DNA of 64,000 nt from Rheum nobile (GCA_027886185.1 WOAB01000040.1:4464001-4528000); one strand, 5' to 3'; positions 46,795 through 58,061 are shown, numbered from the stretch's first letter. Translations and numbers: made by a program. Notes: generated by a model from the sequence alone, not told the origin.

Positions 46795-46911
46795 TAGGGA
46801 AATCATTCCCAGGAGTAACCTAAAGGACTCGTAAGGTTCTCGATTCAGTGCTTTAGTAAATATATCGGCAATTTGATCTTCAGTCCTACAATGTTCTAGC
46901 AAAATATTCCC
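46795..46911 (-). pseudogene. Copia RNase H C-terminal remnant
   Basis: Minus strand reads GNILLEHCRTEDQIADIFTK then ALNREPYESFRLLLGM and a stop, the conserved end of Ty1/Copia polyproteins. It is all that is left of pol after an internal deletion between about 46920 and 47130. Confidence 0.85.
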
Positions 46912-47132
46912 TTTTCAACTAGGTTAACGTTACTTACCTTAATGTGATCAGTGAGATTCACACTTCCAGTTCCACAGATTGTTCCCTTTCTCTTATCTCC
47001 GAAGGAAATGGTTCCTCCTTGGTGTTGCTGAAGTGACGACATTTTTTCTTCTATTTCCGGTCATAAGGCACGAGCATCCACTTTCTATGTACCATTTGTC
47101 TTGTTGTCGCACTTCGTCCTGCACAAGGGAAC

Positions 47133-47846
47133 TCAACCTTTTGGAACCCAGCTAAGCTTAGCTTCTCTGGGTGAATGAGGTTGATATCTTGTCTGTGGGT
47201 TAGAAGCAGGAACAAAATAATAAGGATCATTCAAATCATTAATGGTATGCATCCTTTTCTTGTTATTAGTTTTCTGGTTCCTTTTTCTAGCATTCTCTTC
47301 CATTTGTCTTTTCTTGTGAATGCACTCATGAATATAGTGATCATTTTTACCACAATGCCAGCAAACACGATTATAGACAACATGACCATACTTACCATGA
47401 CCAAGTCGGAATGGTCTTTCTTGCTTTCTTTGCTCAAATTTAACTTTCTTACCTTTAGTTCCCTGAGCTTGGGCAACATACATCTTGTGAGCGTTTTGAC
47501 CATTGAACCAGGTTTGGTTCTCTTTGGGCTTTTGTTCAAGCACCTTTACCTTCTCCTCTAGGAACTGGGCTTTATCACGAGAGTTTTGCAACGCACCACT
47601 GAGAAACTCATTTTTCTCGGCCAGTTCCTTTCTTATTTTCTCATTTTCAGCAGAGCATGTTTCCTCAGAATTGCTTTTACCAGAGTAACCAAGACCATGT
47701 CGTTGCTTAACAAAAACAGTTTGATTCACAGTTTTCTCATTTATAGAGTGAGTGAGATGATCAAGTTTGTGCATGATTTCGTTAAGCATGGAGGAAGTCT
47801 TAGTTTCAGAGTCTGTGGAGGGAACTGGGGGGTTATCAACATGCAT
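47133..47846 (-). CDS. Copia gag C-terminal part with second zinc knuckle
   Basis: An open frame of 237 residues, the downstream continuation of the gag frame from 49133 in the same element, separated by a stop and about 200 bp. It holds a coiled coil (EKNEFLSGALQNSRDKAQFL), the zinc knuckle CWHCGKNDHYIHEC, and a basic stretch (KKRQMEENARKRNQK). It ends SWVPKG-stop, the point where a complete element of this type would run into the protease. The pol deletion starts here. Likely part of a single gag(-pol) protein originally. Confidence 0.8.
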   Translation of the reverse strand: MHVDNPPVPSTDSETKTSSMLNEIMHKLDHLTHSINEKTVNQTVFVKQRHGLGYSGKSNSEETCSAENEKIRKELAEKNEFLSGALQNSRDKAQFLEEKVKVLEQKPKENQTWFNGQNAHKMYVAQAQGTKGKKVKFEQRKQERPFRLGHGKYGHVVYNRVCWHCGKNDHYIHECIHKKRQMEENARKRNQKTNNKKRMHTINDLNDPYYFVPASNPQTRYQPHSPREAKLSWVPKG

Positions 47847-48050
47847 GAGTTCAGTTTTAACATTTTTGCAAGACTCACACTTTCTTAAGGGATTAGCAAG
47901 TGATTTAGCAAGTAACTTCTCAGATTCATCAAGTTTCTTGCCCCAGACAGAGTTTTCAGTGGTTAAACCGGATATTTCATCTTCATATTCCTCTATTTTC
48001 TCTTGGAGGGAACTAATTTCCTTTCCAAATTTCTTAATGACCTTAATTAA

Positions 48051-49133
48051 CTATTTTTTATCACATTCAAGAAGAGATTTAGAAAGGTCAGAAGAAGATA
48101 CCTCGGAGTCATCTGATTCAGTTGAGTCCTCCTTGGCCATTAAGCATTTTCCTCCAGAAGTTTGATTTGTCTCCAGTTCCCCTTCAGAGTCGTCTCCAAA
48201 GGTAGCAAACATAGCCTTCTTCTGCATGGATTTGTCTTCTTCATTAGCGTTCTTAGGACAGTTCCTAGCTATGTGTCCTCTTTCCTTGCATTGATAGCAG
48301 GAGATTTCAGAGAGATCTCTTTTCTGGAAGTTCTTTTTGAAATTGCCTTTGATAAAGTGCTTCCTGATGTATTTGGTAACTAAGACTGTCATCTCATCAT
48401 CATCTTCTTCAAGATCGGAGTTTTCTTCCTCCATTTCCAGCCTGGAAAAAGCCTTTGAGATTTTTAAGGCGATTCCCTTTTCCACCCTTTTTGCAGAGCT
48501 TGCTTTGAGTGCTTCCCTTTCTTCAACTTCCAGTTTTTCTATGATTTGAGTTAAGGGAAGACCTTGAATACCAGGAGTGGTCTTTAGCACCCTTTTGATG
48601 AGGCTGAACTTGGAGTTGAGACCGTTGATGATGACGAGGGATTTGGACCATTCATCAAGTTTCACATCAGAATTGTTGAGTTTAGTGACAAGTCTTGTGA
48701 AACGTGAGTGATACTGGGAGATGTTCTCAGTTTCCAGCATCTCGAAGGTATGGTACTCTCCTTCTAGAGCAAATTTCCTATTTTGCTTCAGTTCCTCACT
48801 TCCTTCATGCATTTCCTTTAGGGCAGTCCAGATTCCCTTAGCGGTTGCAATTCCTATCACCTTGTCCATGTCCTCCCTTGTTAGCCCATTGAGAATGAGT
48901 TGACGAGCTTTAGCATTCTTCTCTTTGATGGTGTAGTACTCAGGCTTCCATTGGTCTTCAGTTAAGTCCTTAGGAATGACTCCATCACCATTCTCTATCA
49001 CGCGCCAACACTGATAGTCCATGGTTTGGATGTAGTTGGTCATGCACTTCTCCCACCATTCTTCTTCTCCCTTCTTACGAATGTGGGGTTTGTTGATGGA
49101 GATTCCCAGGCTGAATTCGCTTGAACTAGACAT
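48051..49133 (-). CDS. Copia gag (UBN2/DUF4219-type)
   Basis: 360 residues from ATG 49133, 30 bases past the primer-binding site. The N-terminus has WWEKCMTNYIQTMDYQCW, then KEMHEGSEELKQNRKFALEG, EYHTFEMLETENISQYHSRF and LVIINGLNSKFSLI, the helical capsid domain of plant Copia gag. An acidic linker follows, then the CCHC knuckle CYQCKERGHIARNC near residue 275. It ends at a TAA after SLLECDKK, beyond which gag sequence continues in frame. Gag coats the element RNA in the cytoplasm. The frame is well preserved for a defective element, so it might still be translated. The sibling gag at 62393 is clearly homologous. Confidence 0.9.
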   Translation of the reverse strand: MSSSSEFSLGISINKPHIRKKGEEEWWEKCMTNYIQTMDYQCWRVIENGDGVIPKDLTEDQWKPEYYTIKEKNAKARQLILNGLTREDMDKVIGIATAKGIWTALKEMHEGSEELKQNRKFALEGEYHTFEMLETENISQYHSRFTRLVTKLNNSDVKLDEWSKSLVIINGLNSKFSLIKRVLKTTPGIQGLPLTQIIEKLEVEEREALKASSAKRVEKGIALKISKAFSRLEMEEENSDLEEDDDEMTVLVTKYIRKHFIKGNFKKNFQKRDLSEISCYQCKERGHIARNCPKNANEEDKSMQKKAMFATFGDDSEGELETNQTSGGKCLMAKEDSTESDDSEVSSSDLSKSLLECDKK

Positions 49134-49161
49134 CTTGAAATCTGTAAACTAACACAAATCT

Positions 49162-49183
49162 AGAGCGCTTGCTCTGATACCAA
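49162..49183 (-). other. Primer-binding site (initiator Met tRNA type)
   Basis: Minus strand reads TTGGTATCAGAGCAAGCGC directly inside the 5' LTR, the canonical plant Copia site complementary to initiator methionine tRNA. Confidence 0.95.
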
Positions 49184-49184
49184 T

Positions 49185-50038
49185 TGTAGGATCGTACTTG
49201 TTAGTTATCGAGGAAACTGAGAGTCCAGTTCCCTAAGCAGCGGAATAAGTAAACAATAGCAGATTCAAGACAAGTTCCTTAGAGTGGGAACCTTTGATAA
49301 CCAACTAGTTATCCAGGATAAAACCCACTACCTCTCTTGCAAGAGGATTTCAAAGTCTACTTCTTGTATTAATGCTTCGATTACAATCAACTAGAATGGA
49401 ACACACATCTTAAAGTCTTAGACACACTAAAGACTCTCTACCTAGTTCGACCTAACCAAGCAAACAACAAGCAAGCAACTTACTCAGTTCTTCTTCAAAG
49501 AACTTGGCACAACTTCTTGACAACACTCAAAATCTTCTCTTTTTGAATGCGTAAAAGATGAGAGAGTTTTAATTACTTTATTTATATGATTTAATTACCG
49601 GAGGAAGCAAATCTCCAATAACCGAATCAACCAAATAAAATAATTAAAAGTAATCGTTAAAGATAACATTTGTTACCAAATATAATCTTTACCGATTTTT
49701 ACATGTTTTGTTTCCATAAAGATAAACTTTAAGCTCCTAAAATATATGGAAACAAGATAAGATCTCATAGTTCACTCCCTAACTAAAGATCTACCCTAAA
49801 CAGCTCGCCGCCGCCCTTCTCATATTAATCCAAGTGATTCCAGCGTCAGTAAGCCTCAGTTCCGTTCGCCAGTTCCCAAATCTGGCGTCAGCGTCTCTGT
49901 CTTTCTTTTCTCGAACCTGAGTTCCTTGCTTATCTACACATGTGGAACTATTAGTAGCAAAGTGTTTGTCATCGTCAAAACTAGGAAAACTGAGGAAGGG
50001 AACTGGAGTTCCAGTTCCCAAAAGTTCACTTCCTAACA
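49185..50038 (-). repeat. 5' LTR of Copia element 1
   Basis: 854 bp partner of 44692-45557. Confidence 0.95.
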
Positions 50039-50209
50039 CTTACGCCATTTAACGCATAACATTTCTTCTTCTTCGTCCTCCATCAGTTACAGATCCGTCG
50101 CGAAAAAAAACCCTAACCCCGATTTTTTACTATAGCGAGCGGATCGGCAAACTTCCCTAAACCTTCTCCTTTATCCTTCTTTCTCCCCTCCTTCTATTTC
50201 CATCTAAAA

Positions 50210-50509
50210 ATGGTGAATCCGGCGAGTGGAGCAGAAAACATCTCCGGCGATGGCGCTGGCGGCCACGTCAATGCCGGTCTGGGCGGAAATCTAGTGGTGG
50301 CAGCCATGGGCGGTGATGGTTGTGGCGCATACGCCGGTCTGGGCGCAAATCCGGCGACTATGGGTGGTGTCAGCGGTGGCGATGGCGGTGGAGCTGGAAG
50401 TGCTGGTGGTGTTGTTGGCGGCGTTGTCGCTGACGGTGGGATGGTTGGTGTGGGGCCCACAGATATGGAGATTTTGACCCGGATGAGGTGGACGGTGTCG
50501 AGGTCGTAG
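50210..50509 (+). other. Glycine-rich ORF, unassigned
   Basis: 99 residues, mainly Gly/Ala/Val with an internal near-repeat (AGLGGNLVVA and AGLGANPATM). It follows a C/T-rich leader and starts in a good context (AAAATGGTG), with DNA much richer in GC than its surroundings. No known domain. It may be the first exon of a gene interrupted to the left by the Copia insertion (TSD at 50039), or just GC-rich repeat. A frame change near 50480 would extend it with EILTRDEVDGVEVVAILL. Confidence 0.3.
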
Positions 50510-50649
50510 CAATCCTTTTGGGAGAGGCCGAGGTCGAGCGACTGCGATCCCGTGCTCGCTGGCGGTACTGTTGCGAGAGACTGAGTTCGTGGCAGAGAGC
50601 AAGCTGGTCACGATTGGAGGCAAGAATCTCTTCATGTATGTATATTCTC

Positions 50650-50960
50650 CACTTTATAATTAAACTTTATAATTATAATTACGAAACTGAATTTTTTTAA
50701 TTATTATGCATTTATTCTGGTTTTGTTGTCGTTATAATTTGAAAGTGAATTTTCGTAGACTTTATAATGTTAATCAGACTTATTATATGTATTTCTCACG
50801 CACTTTATAATTAGACTTCATAATTAGACTTTATAATTGTAATTACGAAATTGAAATTGTTCAATTATTATGCATTTATTCTGGATTTAGTCTCGTTATA
50901 ATTTAAATGTGATTTTTCGTAGACTTTATAATGTTAAATAGACTTTGATTTGTGATGAAA
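50650..50960 (+). repeat. Two tandem ~164-bp units
   Basis: AATTACGAAACTGAA near 50677 recurs as AATTACGAAATTGAA near 50841, and TTTTCGTAGACTTTATAATGT recurs likewise. AT-rich, non-coding. 50961-51305 holds nothing recognisable. Confidence 0.75.
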
Positions 50961-51495
50961 ACAAATATTTTATAAACTTCAACTAACAAAAAGAATTAAC
51001 AATGTATTATCAAAACTACTAAGAATAAGAGTTTTAAAATTAAACCAAAGATTTTAAAAATTTACCAAGGGGTATTTAAAAAAATGCAAAACAGTGAAAA
51101 CTTGGGTTTATATGAATTTCACAATGTGAAATCTATTGGTTAGAATCTTGTTATGTTTACTTAAAGTTTATTGGTGATTTAAAATTAATTTTCAAGGTTT
51201 AACAAAATCTTAAAAGACATATCTAGTTGGAATTTTGGGTATGCCTCTACTTCTTAATGAAATCACGTAATTAAGTAAATATGGATACTCAATTATTTAT
51301 CCATCGATTTTTTCGCCTCATACCCCTGAGGTACGGCGAATTTCGCGAGGTATCCCACTTTTTAGCATATTTCGCGTGGTGTCCCTCAATTTCGTTTTTT
51401 TTTTCGCCGGATGCCCAACCGTTAAATTGTTAACAACTCCGTTTGTTTAAATTAAGAAAACAAAAACAAATCCCACACGCCATTCCATTCTCCTT

Positions 51496-51731
51496 CTTCT
51501 TCGAGTTTCCCCGACCCTTTCCTTCATCACTTCGCCGACGTTCTTCGTCACTTCGTCGGTGCTCCTGGGTCGAGCGGCAAGGCGGCGGCACCGGCGACTC
51601 GCCATCTCCTGGACTTCTTCGAGTTTCACCGACCCTCTCCTTCCTCACTTCGCCAATGTTCTTCGTCACTTCGCCGGTGCTCTTGGGTCGAGTGGCAAGG
51701 TGGCGGCACCGACGACTCACCATCTCCTGGT
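51496..51731 (+). repeat. 118-bp tandem duplication near left TIR
   Basis: CTTCTTCGAGTTTC at 51496 and 51614 starts two copies, both containing GTCACTTCG(T/C)CGGTGCTC and GGCGGCACCG. The period is not a multiple of three, so the ORFs across it are not conserved between copies. Confidence 0.9.
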
Positions 51732-52759
51732 TCGCCCGCCATCTCTTTCGTCAGAGAATGATCTCGGTATGTAGCTCAGTCCTCTGTAGTTTGATCCTTG
51801 TTGGGTTTGAAACGATTTTGAATGCTTATGAGGAATTAGGGTTTGGGAGATTTAAGGCTTTTCTGAATTTGTGGATTATCGGGGCTGGATTTAGGGACTT
51901 AGGGTTAGGGATTTCATGATTTTGGGATTTTGGATCTAAGAAATTGATGATTTGAGGAGTAAAAGTTGTATTGTGAGAAGCTGTTAGAAGTTGTAAAAGG
52001 CAGAGATGGCATCACGTTATTTACAGGTTTTGTGTGTAGATAATTCTTCTTATAATATCATTAACTTCGTAATCATTCTTATTGAAGCATCAATTTTGTT
52101 TTTTGTAAATGACAGAGGTTATAATTTCAAGTATAAGCTTATTAGCTTTCATCAATTTTGGTGGTTGCACATGCTGATAAGTCCAATTACGAAATGCAAA
52201 TATTCATGTGGTCTTTTATGAATGTGCATTTGTTTGCAATCATAACTGAGTGGTTAGCTCTTTAGATTCAAAAACCTGAAATCTAACATGTTTTTGTATA
52301 ATTATCTTAAGCCATTAATTAGCACAATAACATTTAGATTCATGCAGCAAGTGCACTTAGTGGATATGGAAATCTATGGTACTTATATCCTTGAAAAATA
52401 GAAGAGCTAACCACTCAGTTATTAAGCCAGTCATTGTTGCATTTAGACTGTGCACATTAAGCTAATTAGATTCATACTCGAATTGGATCTAAATGCTATG
52501 TGCTGAAGTGTGTTTTTTCTGGTATATCCATTGCAGCGGTATCTTTGCAACAAGATTTTGTGTGACTTTAATTGGATGAAGAACAATGGCCTGGATTTGA
52601 TCTCCCAAGAATCAACTCGTCACCCATGAAAATAAGAGTAAGAAAGACCTCCAAAAAAAGAGAAGAAGGTTAGAGGGTGATTTGTACAAGGTTTTGTTGC
52701 ATTTAGGCTTTGTAGGCTGCATGATGAGATTTTAAGCATGATCTTCAGGCTTGTTTTAA

Positions 52760-52828
52760 AGCCTATTAGCTCAAATGGTAGAGCATGTTCTTTATGCACA
52801 AGATATGGGTTCGACTCCCACATAGGCT
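52760..52828 (+). tRNA. tRNA-like sequence, probably pseudogene
   Basis: 69 nt. Acceptor AGCCTAT pairs perfectly with ATAGGCT; D arm GCTC AAATGGTA GAGC; T arm ATGGG TTCGACT CCCAC (one mismatch). The anticodon region (TGTTCTTTATGCACAAGAT) is 2-3 nt too short for a standard arm plus variable loop, so no anticodon is assigned. It carries A- and B-box-like promoter sequences. It pairs in inverted orientation with the copy at 53022-53091. Confidence 0.45.
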
Positions 52829-53021
52829 AATACAAAGATGTAGGTTCTGCTGCATGAGTAAGATCAAGATACAGACATGCTTATCTATGTAAGAATTGAA
52901 ACTATCTAAAATCAATCGCATGATTCCTCGAAATTTATTAAGTTTCAAAATAGATGAATTGTTAGTGCATATACACTTCCAAGCATGCAAAACAATGTGT
53001 TTAAATCAGCTTTGCTAGGAT

Positions 53022-53091
53022 AGCCTATGTGGGACTCGAACCCACATCCACATGCTTAAGCACGTTGTTCTACCATTTGAGCTAATAGGCT
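53022..53091 (-). tRNA. tRNA-like sequence, second copy, inverted
   Basis: 70 nt on the minus strand. Acceptor AGCCTAT/ATAGGCT perfect; D arm GCTC AAATGGTA GAAC (one mismatch); T arm GTGGG TTCGAGT CCCAC perfect. The anticodon stem ACGTG/CATGT closes a six-base loop CTTAAG instead of seven, so the anticodon (possibly TAA) is uncertain. Better preserved than its partner 190 bp away. Confidence 0.5.
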
Positions 53092-53237
53092 TCAAAAGTG
53101 TTATATGCTAAACCAACTCCAACAACATACAATAATGGTAGCATAAATAATGTTTTTAGGTATAGTAGTACATGAGCTTACTTTCCAGCTGCCCCATTCA
53201 GATGAACATTTTACCTGAGGCAGAGAGTGCATATTAA

Positions 53238-53625
53238 CTACTGTGATGTGTGCAGATTCAGTGTCAGCAACGTCAATGCTCCTGCCTGGTGAGCTGTGCC
53301 TAGTGACGCTGGAACATACGTCAACAGAGTGGATATACCTAATGTAACCTGTACAAATAATCAAAATTCACAAGGACGAATACTTCAAAAACATTCTTCT
53401 ATAGAGTGCAGATTAACTACTGTGATGTGTGCAAGAAAAGGATCTGCAATTGATCTAGAGATGTGACTTTGACATAAAGAGGAGCATATTCACCTAAAGG
53501 GAAGCCATGCCCAATGTGGTTCCAATTAGGGATTTAATAGCTGGGTGAATGTCCAGCTTCCTGGTTGCCCACCATAAACCACCTATTGATGCCAAGGTTG
53601 CAGTTGCAAGGATGCGATGATCTAA
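53238..53625 (-). pseudogene. COX15: COX15 (heme A synthase) exon fragments
   Basis: Two neighbouring exons in the TIR element. Exon A, 53625-53494, starts after a TTGCAG acceptor and reads LDHRILATATLASIGGLWWA, TRKLDIHPAIKSLIGTTLG, MASL, then TAG where Gln is expected, directly before a GT donor. Exon B, 53348-53238, starts after TACAG and reads VTLGISTLLTYVPASLGTAH then QAGALTLLTL before leaving frame. Both match the C-terminal heme-binding part of mitochondrial COX15 (heme A synthase for cytochrome oxidase), including the HR of DHRILA and the H of AHQAGALTLLT. Introns are kept, so the fragment was copied from genomic DNA, not from mRNA. The stop and frame loss make it non-functional. The parent gene is not in the window. 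Confidence 0.75.
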
Positions 53626-54036
53626 CTGCAATGCAGTTCAGTAGAACACGGTTTGAGTAGCCAAATTTTAGTGCAGAAACATGAAACATGAAAGATAGAG
53701 TAACTCCCTAAAGATTTACATTTATCAAGATGAAAAATATAGATTGTCATGGTCAAAACAAATTTTGGATTGTGCTTGTTCAATTGGGAGTCAGATTGGA
53801 ATGCCTTATAGATTTATGCAGTTAATTTTAACTCAGAATCGGCAAGAACAACAATTATTAGGTAAACAGAACCCATAAAATAGCAATAATTTACTGCATA
53901 TGATAAAAGCTCTAACAGAACCCAGAAAATAGCAATAATTTGCTGCATATGGTCATCACTGATGAAGGCACGTGAAATGGGCAGTGTGAGCTACCACTAG
54001 GTCTCTCAACCTCCTTAGTGCTCCAGGGTATTAGAC

Positions 54037-54198
54037 GTGCAAGTCACAGGGAAAAAGCCACACGACCTTGGCAAGGAAATTGCAGAAACATATTGTCCAT
54101 GTCACATGATTGTGGATATTGACAAGGGCAATTTGGATAAGCCCAAAATCCATGATGAAACTGGCGGAAGTATAAACACCGAAATTGCATTAACGGTT
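54037..54198 (+). other. Exon-like fragment of an unknown gene
   Basis: An open stretch reading KKPHDLGKEIAETYCPCHMI, VDIDKGNLDKPKIHDETGGS, INTEIALT and ending at a plausible donor (ACG|GTTAGT). It is coding-like, but I cannot name the parent. It lies inside the TIR element, in opposite orientation to the COX15 exons, so it is probably a second captured fragment. Confidence 0.35.
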
Positions 54199-56108
54199 AG
54201 TACACAGAGTGGAGTTTCACATTACTCTTTCAATCTTTTTGACATTTAAAGTTGAACGATAGTCATAATTTGATAATATAGTGCTACATTACAACTTATT
54301 TCAGACCTAACTTAATCTTGGCAAAGTCGTAACTTTTGATTATTAGCTCCACTGTACAAGCTCTTGAAAATGGAAGGGAGGGAAAACTCAATTGCATCGA
54401 TTTAATTCAGAAAAACCAAGAATATACAAATATTTCTGTTAAAAGTATTAGACACAAAATAGTCACTTACTTCTCTGCTTAATTTAGCAAATGTTGAACA
54501 TCCAACACTCAGCAAGCTATTACCACGAGAAAAGATTGAAAAGGAAAAAAGCTCATCGCTTGGCAGACACGTGCTAAGGTTATCTCAATATCAAGAGAAA
54601 CAAATAGAGCTCATGTCCAAAATGATCCACTACCAAAGGCACTAGTACCCTTGGTTGGGTTTCAGAGTATCTTGATGTAATCCTCTTGAACTCATCCCGC
54701 CTACAAGTTAAAATTGCAGGAATCTAAAGATTTACATACAAGTACGCAGCCAGAAGCGTACTTCTGATTGATTTTTCCTCCTTCTATATCTTCTACATTT
54801 TGCTGCATCAGGGAGAGGAAGCCTCAACTAACCCTAACTAAGAAAACAAGCACTCTCTAACCATAAACACAATTCAGTTCAGCAAATCTAACATTGTAGT
54901 TAACAGAAATGTTGCAAATGAAGGAGAAACGTTCAACAATTCAGTTCAGCAAAGGTTAACAGAAACGTTCCTGAACCCTCAGCTAACCCTAACATTGTAG
55001 TTACGTCAAATGGAGTGAAAGTTGAAAATGAAGGAGAAACAATGGCTCAGGGAGAGGAAGCCATTAACTCCGACAGAATAAAGCACCAACAGAGGAGTTA
55101 GATTTTCGCGAAATTCAACCTTACCTGGCCAGGCGAGTTCGAAAGAGGAGGGAGTCGTCGAAAATGGAGGGAGTCGTCGGAGGGCAGCAATCTCGAAAGC
55201 GGACGAGAGGCGAGCGGTGGAGGGTGGGCGAGCTCGAAGGCGGACGGGAGGCGAGCGAGCAACGCAGAGTGGTGGAGGACGGGCTCGAGCCGCCGGTGGA
55301 GCCAAGAGAGAGACGCCAAGAGAAGACGGGGAGAGAGATTTGTTTTTTTGGTTTTTTTGGTGGGGTTTTCCTTTTTTTTTAATTAACATTTCTGTTAACA
55401 TATTTGACGGAAGGGTATTTGGCGAAAAAAACAAAACTCGGGGGTACCACGCGAAATGGGTCAAATTTTGGGGTATCTCGCGAAATTCGCCATACCTCAG
55501 GGGTATCAGGCGAGAAAACCATTATTGATCCATGAAACAATTATTTAATGAAATCTAGTTGGAATCTTAAAAGTCATAAAAGTAACATTATTTATCCATA
55601 TTATGTTTTAGAGCATAATATGGATATACACTTTATGAATAAGTAATTAACAAAGAGTTATGAATAAGTAACTTTAAAATAAGTACAAATAAATTTAAAT
55701 TTAATCTTTATAAATTTAAATATAGGATTTGGCTATGGTAGAGGAGTCAGTGCGCTCCCAGCAACGACATTTGAGTCGTCATGTAGCAGAGCGGGGTGTT
55801 ACCGCATCGGTCTATCGGGGCGATACAGATCGTGTAGAGTCTAGGGATCTGCTTGGCGATTTGACCATGACGACATTGAGGGGCCTAGCAGCGACCATCC
55901 CGAGGGGCATAACAGTGACTTCCTAGCCCATGGTTGAGGATGTATGGATGGACGCCTCGATCGCTACACAACCCGACACTCAGGGGCAGACAGAGGCTGA
56001 CGTCGAGGCCCCTCTGGAAGGTCAGTCTCAGGAGCACACGAGGGTTGAGTCTCAAGGGCATGAATAGCCTCAAGACTCGATCAACTACTACAATCAAGGT
56101 TTAGACGT

Positions 56109-56290
56109 CGAGCCCCCCCATTTGCTCCTCCGACGGCTCCCCCGGCGACCATCACATCTGCTCCCCAGGCGGCTCCCTTGACTGCTTCCCCGACAACCCC
56201 CCATCTTGTTCTCGGGCGGCTCCGTCAACTGCTCCCCTGACGACCCCCCATCTACTCCCCGAACGGCTCCCCCGGCCCCTCATGGCAGAG
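56109..56290 (+). repeat. CCCC/GGCTCC-rich minisatellite in PMD exon
   Basis: Short units such as CGGCTCCCCCGGCGACC, ACAACCCCCCATC and CGGCTCC recur six or more times with variation, at 18-60-bp spacing. Part of the low-complexity linker of the PMD pseudogene. Confidence 0.65.
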
Positions 56291-58061
56291 ACCAAGGCGC
56301 CCGACAGCTCAGACCTCGTTGGCCCTAACGAGGTCGACCGATTCTTCCTCCTCCGAAGCCCGCGTCCTCTCTCGACCCGAGGCCGAGGCTGGCCCTGATG
56401 GGGGAGAGCGTAGGCCGTGGATGCTAGGGGGGCCCATATCAAAGACGATTCCAACCAGCTACCCGACCCACATTGCACGCTGCATTTGGAGTGGGGCGGG
56501 TGTTTAGATGGTATGTACGATTTATTAATGTTAATTTGTTTAAGTTTCCGTTATAATAAATTATGGTATAACAATTATATTAACATAGTAATTTGGTATA
56601 TGACTTTGTATAGACCCGGCTGTGGCTACGGGCCCACACGCGTGTACTCGAGTTCCTAAGGCTGCATCTGCATGGTGTACCCGACCTTGATATGTGGTGG
56701 GGTATTGCGCAACATAGTGGCCTGGCCGACATAGAGTCGTTGGACTACGTGGATATCGACCAGATCCTCGTCAATGCATTTGTGGAGCGTTGGTGACCCG
56801 AGACCAACAACTTCCACTTCCCATGGGACGAGCTCACTATCACTCTACATGACGTCCATATGATTATAGGGACACCCCATCGATGGGGCCGAGATGACGC
56901 AACATATGGATGATGGCGGTCTCAGGATCCGTATCTCCCAGATGTTTAACTTGTCCATGGAAGACGAGTACAACATGGGTGGCAAACTCCACGGGAAGCA
57001 CATCGTGTCATTTGTGGCGAATATGATACTGAGTGGATGAACTCAAGAGGAGACAACATCTGCCTATCTGTATTTTTTTATTGGTTGTACTGTATACTAC
57101 GACAAGTATAACGACTGAACCTCAAGTAAATTTATTTCATGCGATGTTTTAATATCTTATACTAACCTTTACTTTTTGTAAAATAGGTCTACCAACTGGG
57201 TAAAGCACAAGTATATGCAATTTGTGTTGGACCATGACAGAGCAGGCAAATTCGCCCGGGGAGCCGGGGTTCTTACAATCTCGTATCGCAACCTGAAAGA
57301 GGCATCACGGGCCCATGCCGCTGGAACAACGGGATGTATGAGGCTTCTCTAGGTATGATTTATTGTTTTCTATTAATTCCAGTGTGTCCTTTTATTTTCT
57401 TAACTCCTTATGTAATTATTGTAGTGTTGGATATGGTGTTACTTTCCATAGTTTGGAGGACACACATCACAGGACCCGTAGAGACTAGCGGATCTGCATG
57501 CCGCAGTTGTAGACGAGCCTGGGCCCATTCCCCACGTGGATGAGGCTAGGCTCGTCGAGCTCAGACGTGCACTAGATAGGGTTACGACTGATGAGGTAAA
57601 ATCTACAAATGAATCTAATTACTTTGTATGGTAATTTTTCAGGGTATTAAGAAATAATAAGCCAATGTAATCACATGCTTGTTGGATGCCTTGGAAAGTA
57701 GACGGCGAACACTCGGAGGTGGATTTCATGACTACCCACCGAGGATCCAGGTTCGACGGTATCATCCGTTTCCTTGATGTCCAGGAGGCGTACATGGTCT
57801 CGGGTGCTATGCCAGTTCGGTATAAGGCATGTGGTTCCTACAGCTCCATTTGAGCCGAGTAGGGAGACCAGACTAGTATCCCTGTCGGACTACAAGGTGG
57901 AGTTCCTCGGGTCAGATTACCCTACTTGGGCAAAGCATGACAACCATCTCTGCAATATTGATGCGTTTGAGCGGTGTAGGTGGGTTGGGACTGTGACTTC
58001 CACTACATGGACTATTTCCTGGAGATCACTCACCCCTACGTGGGTCCTACCTCCCCACCGC

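Larger units (their letters stand above)
44692..50038 (-). mobile_element. Copia LTR retrotransposon deletion derivative
   Basis: A minus-strand element with LTRs 49185-50038 (5') and 44692-45557 (3'), beginning TGTTAGGAAG and ending CGATCCTACA in element orientation, and a perfect 5-bp duplication CTTAC (44687-44691, 50039-50043). It carries a full primer-binding site and polypurine tract and a long gag. Protease, integrase and RT are deleted; only the last part of RNase H survives near 46795-46911 (EDQIADIFTKAL). It would need another element's enzymes to move. The sibling at 61233 is the same family in the opposite orientation. Confidence 0.95.
51306..55520. mobile_element. TIR element carrying captured gene fragments
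   Basis: About 4.2 kb bounded by inverted repeats of roughly 130 bp (left 51306-51440, right 55380-55520), both holding CATACCCCTGAGGTA/GTATGGCG-like and AATTTCGCGAG motifs. The flanks (51292-51305 and 55521-55534) match at 12 of 14 positions (ATTATTTATCCATC / ATTATTGATCCATG), possibly a target duplication. No transposase is seen inside. Cargo: a 118-bp tandem duplication, two tRNA-like sequences in opposite orientation, COX15 exon fragments and an unknown exon at 54037. Long TIRs plus host-gene exons without a transposase match the Pack-MULE pattern; 14 bp is longer than the 9 bp usual for MULEs, so the class is uncertain. Confidence 0.65.

Noticed and set aside
51443..51919. 158-residue plus-strand ORF near the left TIR
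   Set aside because: It runs through a 118-bp tandem duplication whose copies are read in different frames, so it is not a conserved protein.
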